Assembly: GCA_016190175.1 (NCBI GenBank)
Contig: JACPRC010000045.1
Location: forward strand, 1 to 45,307
DNA length: 45,307 nt
Source of the DNA: Planctomycetota bacterium
GTDB taxonomy: Bacteria; Planctomycetota; MHYJ01; JACPRB01
Direction of reading: 5' to 3'
The number at the start of each line of letters is the position of its first letter. Positions within the stretch are counted from its first letter, which is position 1. This document shows positions 34,001 to 40,605 of this stretch, in pieces. The notes beneath the pieces were generated by a model that was not told the origin of the DNA, made no database searches, and saw only the letters and a program-made list of their open reading frames with translations. A program made the position numbers and the translations under genes.

Positions 34001-34831
34001 AACGTGCCCAGCTTCTCTCCCGCGGAGTGGAAGGTGATCGTCAACGGCGAAGTCCTTCCCGGTTCCCTCGAGGTGATGGCCCGGATCAACCCGCAGTTCG
34101 AGAACGACGCCGCGATCGACTGGACGCTCCACAAGAACGGGGACCGGAATTCGATCCGCATCGGCGCGCCGTCGCAGGTGTGGAGCACGGATACCAGCTA
34201 CGACAACTTCAGCGCGGACAGCACGGTCGACGAGATCTACTTCTACAACACCCAGAGCTCCGAGGACGCGGCGCTCCAGCATTGGCTCATGGGACGGTAC
34301 TCGCGTCCCAAGGCCGACGGCGAGGGGGTCTTCACGTCGCGGCCGATCCCCGTGTCGGGGACCGGCGACCGGGTCCTGGCTCCCGCGGGCACGGCGACGC
34401 CTCCGTGGAGCACCTCGACCACGAGCGGAACGACGGTGACGGCGGTCCCGGAGAAGGCCAGGATCCTCGGCATCTCGTGGACGTGGTACGGGGAGGGGAT
34501 GGAAGTGAAGCCCGACGGGACGTGGGCGCCGACGCTGACGGACCACGGGGCCTCCGCCGCCACGCTCTACCCCGTCGTCGAGGCCTCGATCGTCGGGCTC
34601 GCGAACGACCCGCTATCGGACGACGGCTACAGCCCCGTGAAGGACCCGGCGGGTTCTCCGCCGGAGGTCGCCGTGAATTCCACGATCCAGTACCGGTTGG
34701 CCTTCAAGCTGCCCGGAGCGGAACTGGGCACGATCTTGCTTGCGACGCCCGTCGTCGACGACGTGACCCTGTACGTGAGTTTCGATCAGGTGGACTACAC
34801 CTACTATTTCCAGGACCGGCTTGAAAGGTAG
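31085..34831 (+). CDS. GspK-like minor pseudopilin with C-terminal LamG-like domain
   Basis: A 1248-residue exported protein. The N-terminus is a type III (prepilin) signal: RQRG then the hydrophobic VVLIVVLGILVILAMTG, lacking Glu at +5 as is usual in GspK. AKLLAQSGVEHARDEL follows. Two GspK hallmarks appear: KIHLNEGLNQYG near residue 160 and VNVNEARREVLIALLADL near 338, with a helix-hairpin-type GGYRSVMQLRKFLS between. GspK is normally ~300-350 residues and caps the type II secretion pseudopilus. Here ~800 residues follow, including a LamG/concanavalin-like region (ISYWIKPNFDPA near 820; HEWVHVLLSWKR; STVDEIYFYN near 1050). ATG 31085 is preceded by a G-rich Shine-Dalgarno. The next gene begins 5 bp after its stop. 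No other secretion genes are in the window. Confidence 0.8.
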   Translation: MGTARIRQRGVVLIVVLGILVILAMTGTVFCLVQSIERHVSRNYVDHVRAKLLAQSGVEHARDELRRNAERGLLPASGPRPWKYWGNDLTETSTATANVPVEDSRNPSFALEQDGNPFAGSPAPKALTVQGQPRGLSGMMESGTYAVHGDQYVLKVTDASGKIHLNEGLNQYGGSASTGSRNLRRILNRLGQALAPPIAGLGDTILANRPPGGYRSVMQLRKFLSPTQYLQVIDCVTAHAWVDATVANPVPYTAAHAQAIETEFGVAYWRGSPPVYRFGRGKDYLGNPVGGTLQVYPATTAAGFPPNGLAHGVYAMDELNPVWIEVTSRAPVNVNEARREVLIALLADLRGVFLSERRRNNIETSIAGAYHYEVIKHTYSPANMPLPPGRPYSCYNVPEGDELGFLYETYPIVGPGSTTSGIPASVVAEEIIACREQKSCSPVHAQYGTAVSHDAVDYATLPFRGTFRTWRQFDAFCDHLVTAGILVDPRPIFFDHPPGPIMAGNITGNTPLAASDFERLVASRAIADVLKANFNPNVHLNELNPDRNLYRHVDKTDLLVTSTEFIFTPTGHYDVESVGRVLRPVSGDDALTASDNEIVAEAKVHAGLKIFDLIRETSQSHFAPGTCSARTSGVPTNNNRSLEVGPEPDNGPAPLENAWAGYIAFPTVGGNHQTVGATKPTGTWAATPQGASEMGETIHAHLSWDFDAHHHADGNPYRKDLGSNALQGESVQNYPDPGEAAGGPYDTVDQNNRYRLARSFSLPSGPGSASLPVLDVRAPMDLRLDGGYLDRHGGLAYWISPQSYAASTAVKQGVISYWIKPNFDPARSGKPRLYADMSRRTSACSSPVWYGVFTQASFTHLWNPGHNAPVGNAPQAENQSTWMEVLTAPYGAVNGLGILPFKPQSMLFGCGWGWATGFCKNGNGVYYHFMETRSLNHEGHGHNQPSLFKGHEWVHVLLSWKRTAYQQPNYSYNVPSFSPAEWKVIVNGEVLPGSLEVMARINPQFENDAAIDWTLHKNGDRNSIRIGAPSQVWSTDTSYDNFSADSTVDEIYFYNTQSSEDAALQHWLMGRYSRPKADGEGVFTSRPIPVSGTGDRVLAPAGTATPPWSTSTTSGTTVTAVPEKARILGISWTWYGEGMEVKPDGTWAPTLTDHGASAATLYPVVEASIVGLANDPLSDDGYSPVKDPAGSPPEVAVNSTIQYRLAFKLPGAELGTILLATPVVDDVTLYVSFDQVDYTYYFQDRLER

Positions 34832-34836
34832 GAACC

Positions 34837-35823
34837 GTGACGCTGCTTGCGATGGCGTTCTGGGCGGTTTGCCAGGAGGAGCCCGCGCCGCTGAAGGTCG
34901 TCTCCGTCCGGCGGGCGGACCCGAAGTTCCGGGTGACGATCGGCGGGCCGTCGGCGGAGAAGGACGGGACCGTGCTTCAACTGAGAGTCCTGCACCGCCG
35001 GTACCGGCTCGCGGGAGACGGGCGCGCGCTGGCGCTCGCCTCCGAGGAGGTCGGATCGGTCGCGGGGCTGGCCGAGGTCCGCGGGAAGGCCTTCACCTTC
35101 ACGTTCGCCGTGATGAAGCTCCACGACCTGGAGGTCCAGATCAGTGTCGCGGGAAGGCCCGTCGCGACCCGGGCGTTCCGGCTGTTCGACGCGGACTTCC
35201 TTCGGACGCATCATCCGAAGGAGCTGAAGCGGTTCGCGGCCCACCTGCGGGAGATGCGGTCCTTCCTCGACCGGATCGAGCCGTTCAACGAGAAGAAGCT
35301 CGACGTGCCGTCGAAGCTGCTCCGCGAGATGCTGGAGGTGGAGAACCGGATCCGGCCGTGGGCGGAGACGACCGACCTCGCGGCCGCCGCGACGATCGTG
35401 ACCGGGCTCTTGAGCGAGATGGGGCTGCGGATCCCGTTCCAGGCCGCGGACAGCTCCGAGTACGGTGAGGGACCCTACGGGGCCCTGCCCACCCGTCCCA
35501 AGGGGGGCATGGAAATCGCCTCGTGGCGGGAGAAGCTGCGCCAGGCGGAGGAGGTCGCGGTCCGCGAGACGCTCGTGCTGATGCTGGGCCACCTCGCGGA
35601 CTTCATCCGCAAGGACAACCGGGCGACCGTGAGCGCGATCTCCAGGCTCTGCCTTTCGCCGGAGGCGGGCGACCTGGCGGAGACGTTCAAGGCCTACGGC
35701 CCGTCCGCGAAGGTCGCGGACCTGCTCGCTCGAGTCAGGGCGGCCCAGGAGAAGGCCGAGGCGATGGACGGCCTGATCAAAGAGATCGTCGAGATGCGGG
35801 AGCAGATTGCGGCCGGGTCGTGA
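34837..35823 (+). CDS. Hypothetical exported or lipoprotein coupled to GspK-like gene
   Basis: A 328-residue protein from GTG 34837. The N-terminus TLLAMAFWAVCQEEPAPL is a short hydrophobic stretch ending in Cys, compatible with a lipoprotein signal, though the lipobox is not classical. Residues ~25-110 are beta-rich (VVSVRRADPKFRVTIGG, VLQLRVLHRRYRL); the remainder is helical with charged coiled-coil character (ELKRFAAHLREMRSFLDRIE; KAEAMDGLIKEIVEMREQI). The family is not recognised. It starts 5 bp behind the GspK-like gene, so both likely belong to one envelope complex. Confidence 0.7.
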   Translation: MTLLAMAFWAVCQEEPAPLKVVSVRRADPKFRVTIGGPSAEKDGTVLQLRVLHRRYRLAGDGRALALASEEVGSVAGLAEVRGKAFTFTFAVMKLHDLEVQISVAGRPVATRAFRLFDADFLRTHHPKELKRFAAHLREMRSFLDRIEPFNEKKLDVPSKLLREMLEVENRIRPWAETTDLAAAATIVTGLLSEMGLRIPFQAADSSEYGEGPYGALPTRPKGGMEIASWREKLRQAEEVAVRETLVLMLGHLADFIRKDNRATVSAISRLCLSPEAGDLAETFKAYGPSAKVADLLARVRAAQEKAEAMDGLIKEIVEMREQIAAGS

Positions 35824-35910
35824 GGCTCAGTACCGCCGCACGCAAGTTCGGGCCTTCGCCACGCCGAAGCGGCGGGCTTCGGCCGCGCAGGCGGGACCAG
35901 ATCCGCGGCG

Positions 35911-36053
35911 GAAAGAACATAGAACACAGAACGAAGAACAAAGCCCGTGGGGGATGTCTCCCCCACACCCCCTCCTCTTTCCGGACCAACAGGAGGGGGG
36001 CGGGGAGGCTTCCCCGCGTCCTCTGTTCTTTCTTCTCTGTTCTTCGTTCTTTC
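35911..36053. repeat. 143-bp multi-hairpin intergenic element between convergent genes
   Basis: Outer arms, purine-rich 35911-35943 (GAAAGAAC, AGAACACAGA, GAAGAACAAAG) and pyrimidine-rich 36021-36053, are imperfect reverse complements. Inside lie hairpins such as CCCCCTCCT / AGGAGGGGG around CTTTCCGGACCAAC. A related half-copy occurs at 28093-28157. It fills most of the 268-bp gap between the convergent hypothetical gene and aroA and may act as a bidirectional terminator. Confidence 0.6.
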
Positions 36054-36091
36054 GGCGCCACAACTGGTCCGGAATTTGTGTGGCGCCGTAC

Positions 36092-37282
36092 TCAGGGAAC
36101 GCGGACGACCTTCACACCCTGCGACTCGAGGACGTCGAAGAACCGCGGGAAGCTCTTCGACACGCACTCCGGATCCCGGATCTCGACGCCCGGGACCGCC
36201 AGCGCCGCCACCGCGAAGCTCATCGCCATCCGGTGATCGTTGTAGGTCTCGATTTCGGCGGGACGGAGCGGGCCCGGCGCGATCTCCAGCCCGTCCTCGA
36301 ACTCCGTCACGCGGGCGCCGAGCTTGCGCAGTTCCGCCCCCAGCGCCGCGATCCGGTCCGTCTCCTTCACGCGCAGGTTCTTCACGTTGCGGATGCGCGT
36401 GGAGCCCTCCGCGAAGAGCGCGACGACGGCGAGCGTCTGCACGGAGTCGGGGCAGTCGTTCATGTCGACGTCGACGCCGCGCCCCTTCATCGATTCGAGG
36501 ATGTCGAGGAACCGCCCCTCCCCCGCGCCCCGCCGGTAGCCGCGCACCGTGGCGCGGCCTCCCGTCACGGCCGCCGCGGCGTGGAAGTAGTTGGCGGCCG
36601 CCGCGTCGGGTTCGATCTCGATGCGCCTCGCCGCATACGCCCCCTTCGGGACCCGGAGCGCCGCGATTTCCCGCTCGACGCGGACCCCGAACGCCTCCAT
36701 CGTGTCGAGCGTCATCTGAACGTACGGCCACGAGGGCACGTGGCGCGCCTCGATGGTCACCGGTCCGTCGGCACACGGCGCCGCCAGCAGGATGGACGAG
36801 ACGAACTGGCTCGACGCGTCGTCGCGGATCGTGCAGCGGCCCCCGCGAATCCCGCGCGCGTCGAGGATCACCGGCGGACGGCCGCCGCAGCGCGCGTCGA
36901 CCCCCAGGTCCCGCAGTGCGTCCACGAGCCCGCCGATCGGCCGCTCGCGCATCCGCGCGTCGCCGTCGATCGTGAAACGCCCGCGGCCGAGCGCAGCGAG
37001 GCTCGTGAAGAACCGGAGCGATGTGCCGGCGTTGCCGAAGAAGTAGTCGCCCGCGCGGGGAGGCGCTCCTCCCCGAACGACGAGATCCGCATCCAGCCGC
37101 TCGATCCCCGCCAGCACGGCGACCAGCCGCGCCGTGTCGTCCGAGTCCGACGCGCCCGCCAGCACGGACTCGCCCTCCGCCAGCGACGCGCAGACCAGCG
37201 CGCGGTTCGTGTGGCTCTTGGAGCCCGGCACGGCGACGTCGAAGTTGACCGGTCCGGCCGGCTCGATGCGGATGCGCGTCAC
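36092..37282 (-). CDS. aroA: 3-phosphoshikimate 1-carboxyvinyltransferase (EPSP synthase)
   Basis: A 396-residue EPSP synthase, the shikimate-pathway enzyme joining shikimate 3-phosphate and PEP. Motifs in order: VPGSKSHTNRALVCASLAEG with the catalytic Lys near residue 19, GNAGTSLRFFTSLAAL near 78 (the NAGT loop), GDARMRERPIGGLVDALRDLG, DASSQFVSSILLAAP near 150, RVKETDRIAALGAELRKLGA near 315, and DHRMAMSFAVAALAVPG near 355. It is somewhat shorter than the ~430 norm but complete. Start GTG 37282 is supported by the conserved N-terminus and a TATGAT box 6 nt upstream. The same frame stays open for a further ~1.1 kb upstream, but that is shadow sequence. The upstream region contains a duplicated copy of the promoter. 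Confidence 0.93.
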   Translation of the reverse strand: MTRIRIEPAGPVNFDVAVPGSKSHTNRALVCASLAEGESVLAGASDSDDTARLVAVLAGIERLDADLVVRGGAPPRAGDYFFGNAGTSLRFFTSLAALGRGRFTIDGDARMRERPIGGLVDALRDLGVDARCGGRPPVILDARGIRGGRCTIRDDASSQFVSSILLAAPCADGPVTIEARHVPSWPYVQMTLDTMEAFGVRVEREIAALRVPKGAYAARRIEIEPDAAAANYFHAAAAVTGGRATVRGYRRGAGEGRFLDILESMKGRGVDVDMNDCPDSVQTLAVVALFAEGSTRIRNVKNLRVKETDRIAALGAELRKLGARVTEFEDGLEIAPGPLRPAEIETYNDHRMAMSFAVAALAVPGVEIRDPECVSKSFPRFFDVLESQGVKVVRVP

Positions 37283-37576
37283 GGCCGCATCATAGCGTGT
37301 GAGGCCGCGCGTTGGTATCCTCCGTGACCCGGGCTGGGTGATTCGGACGTCCCAGTCGCATGATGTCGCCGGTTGTCCGGTCGTGGGAACGTCACGCGGG
37401 ATTCGGATCCGGAGGTTCCCGATTCCGCCGTAGACCCGGGCTCCGGATGCCCTTCGCTCGGCGCTCGGAACTCGGCACGGAGACATCGAATTCCCTCGAC
37501 ACCGTTCTCTCTCGACGCGAATGCGCGTCACCGTTGCATCATGGCACAGCCGGTCCCGCGCTGGTATCCTGCCGCC
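37283..37576. promoter_or_regulatory. Divergent promoter region with ~55-bp duplication
   Basis: The 294-bp gap has two related copies of a divergent promoter: copy A ~37270-37326 and copy B ~37519-37580, each with ATGCGCGTCAC, GCATCAT and GGTATCCT in the same order. Copy A serves aroA (TATGAT, 6 nt, GTG 37282); copy B serves the DUF4416 gene (TATCCT 37565-37570, 6 nt, GTG 37577). The leftover halves are a relic aroA start (GTG 37531, minus) and a relic forward start (GTG 37323) that stops after five codons. The offset is 249 bp. Confidence 0.65.
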
Positions 37577-38089
37577 GTGGGAGAGATCCGCGTCCCCGCG
37601 CCCGCGAAGCTCATCGTCGGGATCCTCGCGGGCGGCGCCTCGGCGATCCCGCGCGCGGAGCTGGAGGCGCGATTCGGTCCGGTCGATCTGGAGAGCGGCG
37701 AGATCCCGTTCCGCTTCACGGACTACTACGAAGCCGAGATGGGCCGCGACCTCGTGCGCAAGTTCCTGTCGTTCGCGCGGCCCATCGACCCGAGCGATCT
37801 TCCCGCGATCAAGCGATGGACGAACGAGCTGGAGGGTCCGCCGCCCCGGCGCGTCAACCTCGACCCGGGCTACGTGACGACGAGCAAGCTCGTCCTCGCG
37901 ACGACGAAGGACCACGCGCACCGCGTGTACCTCGCCGACGGCATCCACGCCGAGGTGACGCTGATCTGGACGAAAGGGAGCTTCGTGCCGCGCGAGTGGA
38001 CATACCCCGACTACCGCACTCCAGAGTACGTCTCCTTCTTCAACGCCGTGCGCGAGTCGCTCCGGGCGAGCGGCCGGCCGAACTCGTGA
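37577..38089 (+). CDS. DUF4416 family protein
   Basis: A 170-residue protein of the DUF4416 family. Family marks: PAKLIVGILAG at the N-terminus, the FRFTDYYEAEMGRDLVRKFLSF motif near residue 48, DPSDLPAIKRWTNELEG near 75, NLDPGYVTTSKLVLATTKDHAHRVYL near 95, and the C-terminal TYPDYRTPEYVSFFNAVR. Function is unknown. GTG 37577 fits the conserved start and a -10 box 6 nt upstream. Its 3' end overlaps the convergent deacetylase gene by 79 bp, which is unusual; one of the two stops may have moved by mutation. Confidence 0.85.
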   Translation: MGEIRVPAPAKLIVGILAGGASAIPRAELEARFGPVDLESGEIPFRFTDYYEAEMGRDLVRKFLSFARPIDPSDLPAIKRWTNELEGPPPRRVNLDPGYVTTSKLVLATTKDHAHRVYLADGIHAEVTLIWTKGSFVPREWTYPDYRTPEYVSFFNAVRESLRASGRPNS

Positions 38090-38790
38090 GCCGCGAGCAA
38101 GCCGCGGAGCCGGGACTCCGCACGTTCGCGCCCCGCGTAGTGCAGCACGCCTTGCGGGAACGGGAACCTCATGCGCGGGAAGCCGGGATCCAGGTCCCAC
38201 GGATGGACCGCCACGACGGCAGGGACGCCCCTCGCCTCCAGTGCGGCCACGACGCCGCGGAGCGTCCGCGCCGGGAGGAGCCGGATCGCCGTGCCGTTGA
38301 GGAGCGGCGACACGGGGAACTCCCCGATCCCGCCGCGCCGGTGCGGCCGCGGGCGGAGCGAAAGGACGCTCGAATCGAACTCGAAGCCCTCCTCGGCGAG
38401 GATCTCGAAGCCCCAGGGCGTGTGGCTCCACCCGGGCCCGCGGAAGCCCGCGGGGCGGACGCCACAGGCGTCCGCGACCGCGGCGGCCGAGTCCCTCAGC
38501 TCGCTCCGGAACGCGGCCGGCGCGAGCGCGTCCACGCGCCTATGAGTGTCTCCATGACACTGAGCTGAGTGTCCATACGACACTATTGAGCGGACCAAGC
38601 CGGGGTCGCGGCGAGCGACGTAGCCGAGGACGAAGAACGTGGCCCGGACCTCCCCGAGGAGGTCGAGGAGCCGCAGCGTGGACTCGCGCGCCCGGTGCGG
38701 GAGCGAAGGCCACCGCGACGGCGGAAGGAGGCGCTCCACGCCGCAGACGTGGAACCACTCCTCGATATCGACGGTCAGGGCGTGGCGCAC
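38011..38790 (-). CDS. Polysaccharide deacetylase (DUF3473/XrtA-type)
   Basis: A 259-residue NodB-type deacetylase. TVDIEEWFHV at residues 6-15 holds the metal-binding Asp region, RATFFVLGYVARRDPGLV follows, CHGDTHRRVD near residue 80 supplies the HxxxH-type metal ligands, FRGPGWSHTPWGFEILAEEGFEFDSSV near 115-140 is the third motif, and AVVAVHPWDLDP near 192 carries the late catalytic His. This subfamily is usual in exopolysaccharide/exosortase loci. GTG 38790 is 4 bp after the stop of the radical SAM gene, so it is cotranslated with it. Codons in the HxxxH region (about 38540-38590) are unusually AT-rich and hold two tandem palindromes. The 3' end overlaps the DUF4416 gene. Confidence 0.82.
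   Translation of the reverse strand: MRHALTVDIEEWFHVCGVERLLPPSRWPSLPHRARESTLRLLDLLGEVRATFFVLGYVARRDPGLVRSIVSYGHSAQCHGDTHRRVDALAPAAFRSELRDSAAAVADACGVRPAGFRGPGWSHTPWGFEILAEEGFEFDSSVLSLRPRPHRRGGIGEFPVSPLLNGTAIRLLPARTLRGVVAALEARGVPAVVAVHPWDLDPGFPRMRFPFPQGVLHYAGRERAESRLRGLLAAHEFGRPLARSDSRTALKKETYSGVR
38545..38584. promoter_or_regulatory. Two tandem AGTGTC-N5-GACACT palindromes inside the deacetylase gene
   Basis: Perfect 17-bp inverted repeats at 38545-38561 and 38568-38584, offset 23 bp. They lie in a patch of rare, A/T-ending codons within an otherwise GC3-rich gene. Candidate intragenic operator or recombination relic. Confidence 0.5.
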
Positions 38791-38794
38791 AGAG

Positions 38795-40276
38795 CTAACA
38801 GAACGAGACCCGCTCCACCGGCGGCTCTTCGGGCCGCCCCTCGCCGGAATCCAGGCGGCCCTTCGCCTGCCCGGCCATGTCCCAGAGCAGCTCCGTCAGG
38901 ACCGCCTGCGTGAAGTCGCAGTTGATCCTCCAGCCGTACTCCCGGGCTTTCGGGCTCTCCTTGAACCCGTAAACACCCGCCAGCTTCATCACCGGGCATC
39001 CGCCCCCGCACGCGTAGCGCCAGGGGCACTCCCGGCACTCCCGGAGATTGTCGACGTGCAGGGCCGCCGTCGTCTCGTCGAGGAGCCTCCGGTCCCACGC
39101 CCCCGTCGCCGTCCCGTAACGGAACTTCTCCTGGCCGACGAGGTAGATGCACAGGTAGACGTCCCCGTTGACGCGGACGACGGGGGTCGTGCCCGAGGGC
39201 GCCGCGCAGCCGGTGACCTGGCGCGACCCGGGACGCAGCTTCAGGACGTACTCGTTGAACGGGAAGAGATTCGCGCGGGTCCACACCCCGCTGCGGTAGA
39301 CCTTCACGAGCTCGGCGATGATCCTGTCCGGATCGGGCAGAAGCGCGTCGGGCAGGTACTCCCGGTCGGAGTTGACCGGGCACACCGGCACGAAGCCGCA
39401 GTTGCTCGCCCCGAGCGCCTTGTGGTGGACGGCCGTCTCGGCGATGCAGTCCTGGTTCACGGACGTGACCGTGGCGCGCAGCGCGACCCGCACCCCGGCA
39501 TCCACGAGCCGGCGGATCGTCTCCGCGGTCCTCGCGTGCGACGCGCCGCCGCGCAGATAGGGACGGCAGCGATCGTGGACCTCGGGCGGCCCGTCGATGT
39601 CGCTCAGGACGGTCATCTTGTGCTTCCGGATCACCTCGATCAGATCCGGAGGGCGGACCGTCAGATTGCTGGTGATGTGGTAGGCGATCTTCTTGCCGCC
39701 GGGCGCCGGCCCGAGCATCTCCTCGCAGCGCCGGATCACCTCCTTGATCAGCGGCCAGTTCAGCAGCGGCTCGCCCCCGAAGAACGTCACCTGAAGCGTG
39801 CCCCCGTCCCCGAGCCGCTCCAGACACGCGGCGATGCTGCGCATGGCGACGTCGGGACTCATGGCCGAGCGGGACGTCTTCCGGTACGTCTCCGAGCCGT
39901 TGAGGCAATAGACGCAGCCGAGGTTGCACGATTCCGTGACGAGGAGGAACACGGTCATGCGGTTCCAGGGGCGGCGGGGCGCAGTCGCGCGCGCGTCGAT
40001 CTCCGCACGATCGTACCGCTCCTTCTCGGAGGCGGGGTCGACGAGGATGCGATGGTCCCGGAGCATCCGGACGAGGCCGGCGGTCGGGCCCTGGGAACCT
40101 TCAAGCGTCCGGCCCTTCGCCTCCGACAGCACCCGCCTCACGCTTTCCTTGCCGCGGGCCACGTACAGGGGGCGCATATGGAAAGAGTTGGCGAGGAGCA
40201 GTTCGTCGGTGCCTCTTTCCAGCGCGATCAGGTTCCTGGTGACGTCGAGCGGGCCGCCGGTCTCCGGTTCTTTCAC
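38795..40276 (-). CDS. Radical SAM/SPASM peptide maturase 2
   Basis: A 493-residue radical SAM enzyme. The first ~120 residues form an N-terminal domain (LIALERGTDELLLANSFHMRPLYVARG, then GLVRMLRDHRIL) like those in RiPP maturases, which may bind the leader peptide. The [4Fe-4S]-SAM motif CNLGCVYC follows near residue 137, with TFFGGEPLLNWPLIKEVI near 185. The C-terminal SPASM domain has the CAAPSGTTPVVRVNGDVYLC strand near 360, then CRECPWRYACGGGC near 405. It lies 97 bp downstream of the 57-residue Cys-rich peptide gene and follows radical SAM 1 on the same strand. It likely installs a crosslink on that peptide. Start GTG 40276 precedes KEPETGG; no alternative is better supported. Confidence 0.88.
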   Translation of the reverse strand: MKEPETGGPLDVTRNLIALERGTDELLLANSFHMRPLYVARGKESVRRVLSEAKGRTLEGSQGPTAGLVRMLRDHRILVDPASEKERYDRAEIDARATAPRRPWNRMTVFLLVTESCNLGCVYCLNGSETYRKTSRSAMSPDVAMRSIAACLERLGDGGTLQVTFFGGEPLLNWPLIKEVIRRCEEMLGPAPGGKKIAYHITSNLTVRPPDLIEVIRKHKMTVLSDIDGPPEVHDRCRPYLRGGASHARTAETIRRLVDAGVRVALRATVTSVNQDCIAETAVHHKALGASNCGFVPVCPVNSDREYLPDALLPDPDRIIAELVKVYRSGVWTRANLFPFNEYVLKLRPGSRQVTGCAAPSGTTPVVRVNGDVYLCIYLVGQEKFRYGTATGAWDRRLLDETTAALHVDNLRECRECPWRYACGGGCPVMKLAGVYGFKESPKAREYGWRINCDFTQAVLTELLWDMAGQAKGRLDSGEGRPEEPPVERVSFC

Positions 40277-40373
40277 CCTGTTCTATCTCCCGGGTTCGTT
40301 TGACGATGAGGATGCGGCGGTCGTTCGAGGGGTGCGGTCCCTCCGATCGATCAGCCCCGGCGGCTCGACGCCG

Positions 40374-40547
40374 TCAGCACGAACAGGGAACCGTCGTGTA
40401 GCTCGGGCAGGCGCAACAGCTCCCGTCGCTCCACATGACATCGTCCTCGGCCGACGATAACTCGTCGCACAGGGACATGACGGTGTAGGACTCGGCCTCC
40501 AGTACCTTCTTCGTCTCGACGGGTTCGTTCCCTTCCGTCTTCTCCAT
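40374..40547 (-). CDS. Cys-rich RiPP precursor peptide (57 aa)
   Basis: A 57-residue peptide starting MEKTEGNEP, preceded by the Shine-Dalgarno GGAGG 8 nt before ATG 40547. Residues 1-42 are acidic and helical (LEAESYTVMSLCDELSSAED, one Cys at 27), like a leader. The last 15 residues contain five Cys at positions 44, 45, 47, 55 and 57 around PSYTTVP, like a modified core. It sits between two radical SAM/SPASM genes on the same strand (58 bp after the first, 97 bp before the second), the standard layout of sactipeptide/ranthipeptide-type loci. The longer frame that opens upstream to 41030 is the shadow of radical SAM 1. No family name is recognised for the sequence. Confidence 0.78.
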   Translation of the reverse strand: MEKTEGNEPVETKKVLEAESYTVMSLCDELSSAEDDVMWSDGSCCACPSYTTVPCSC

Positions 40548-40605
40548 GGCTGTCGCCTCCTTTCCCGTGAAGATGCACGAATTGTACGCGGCTGCGGCGC
40601 CACAA

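Noticed and set aside
37283-38431. Open minus-strand frame extending aroA upstream to 779 residues
   Set aside because: The EPSP synthase N-terminus with GSKSHTN begins right after GTG 37282, a -10 box lies just ahead, and the extension overlaps the DUF4416 gene antisense. It is a GC-driven shadow frame.
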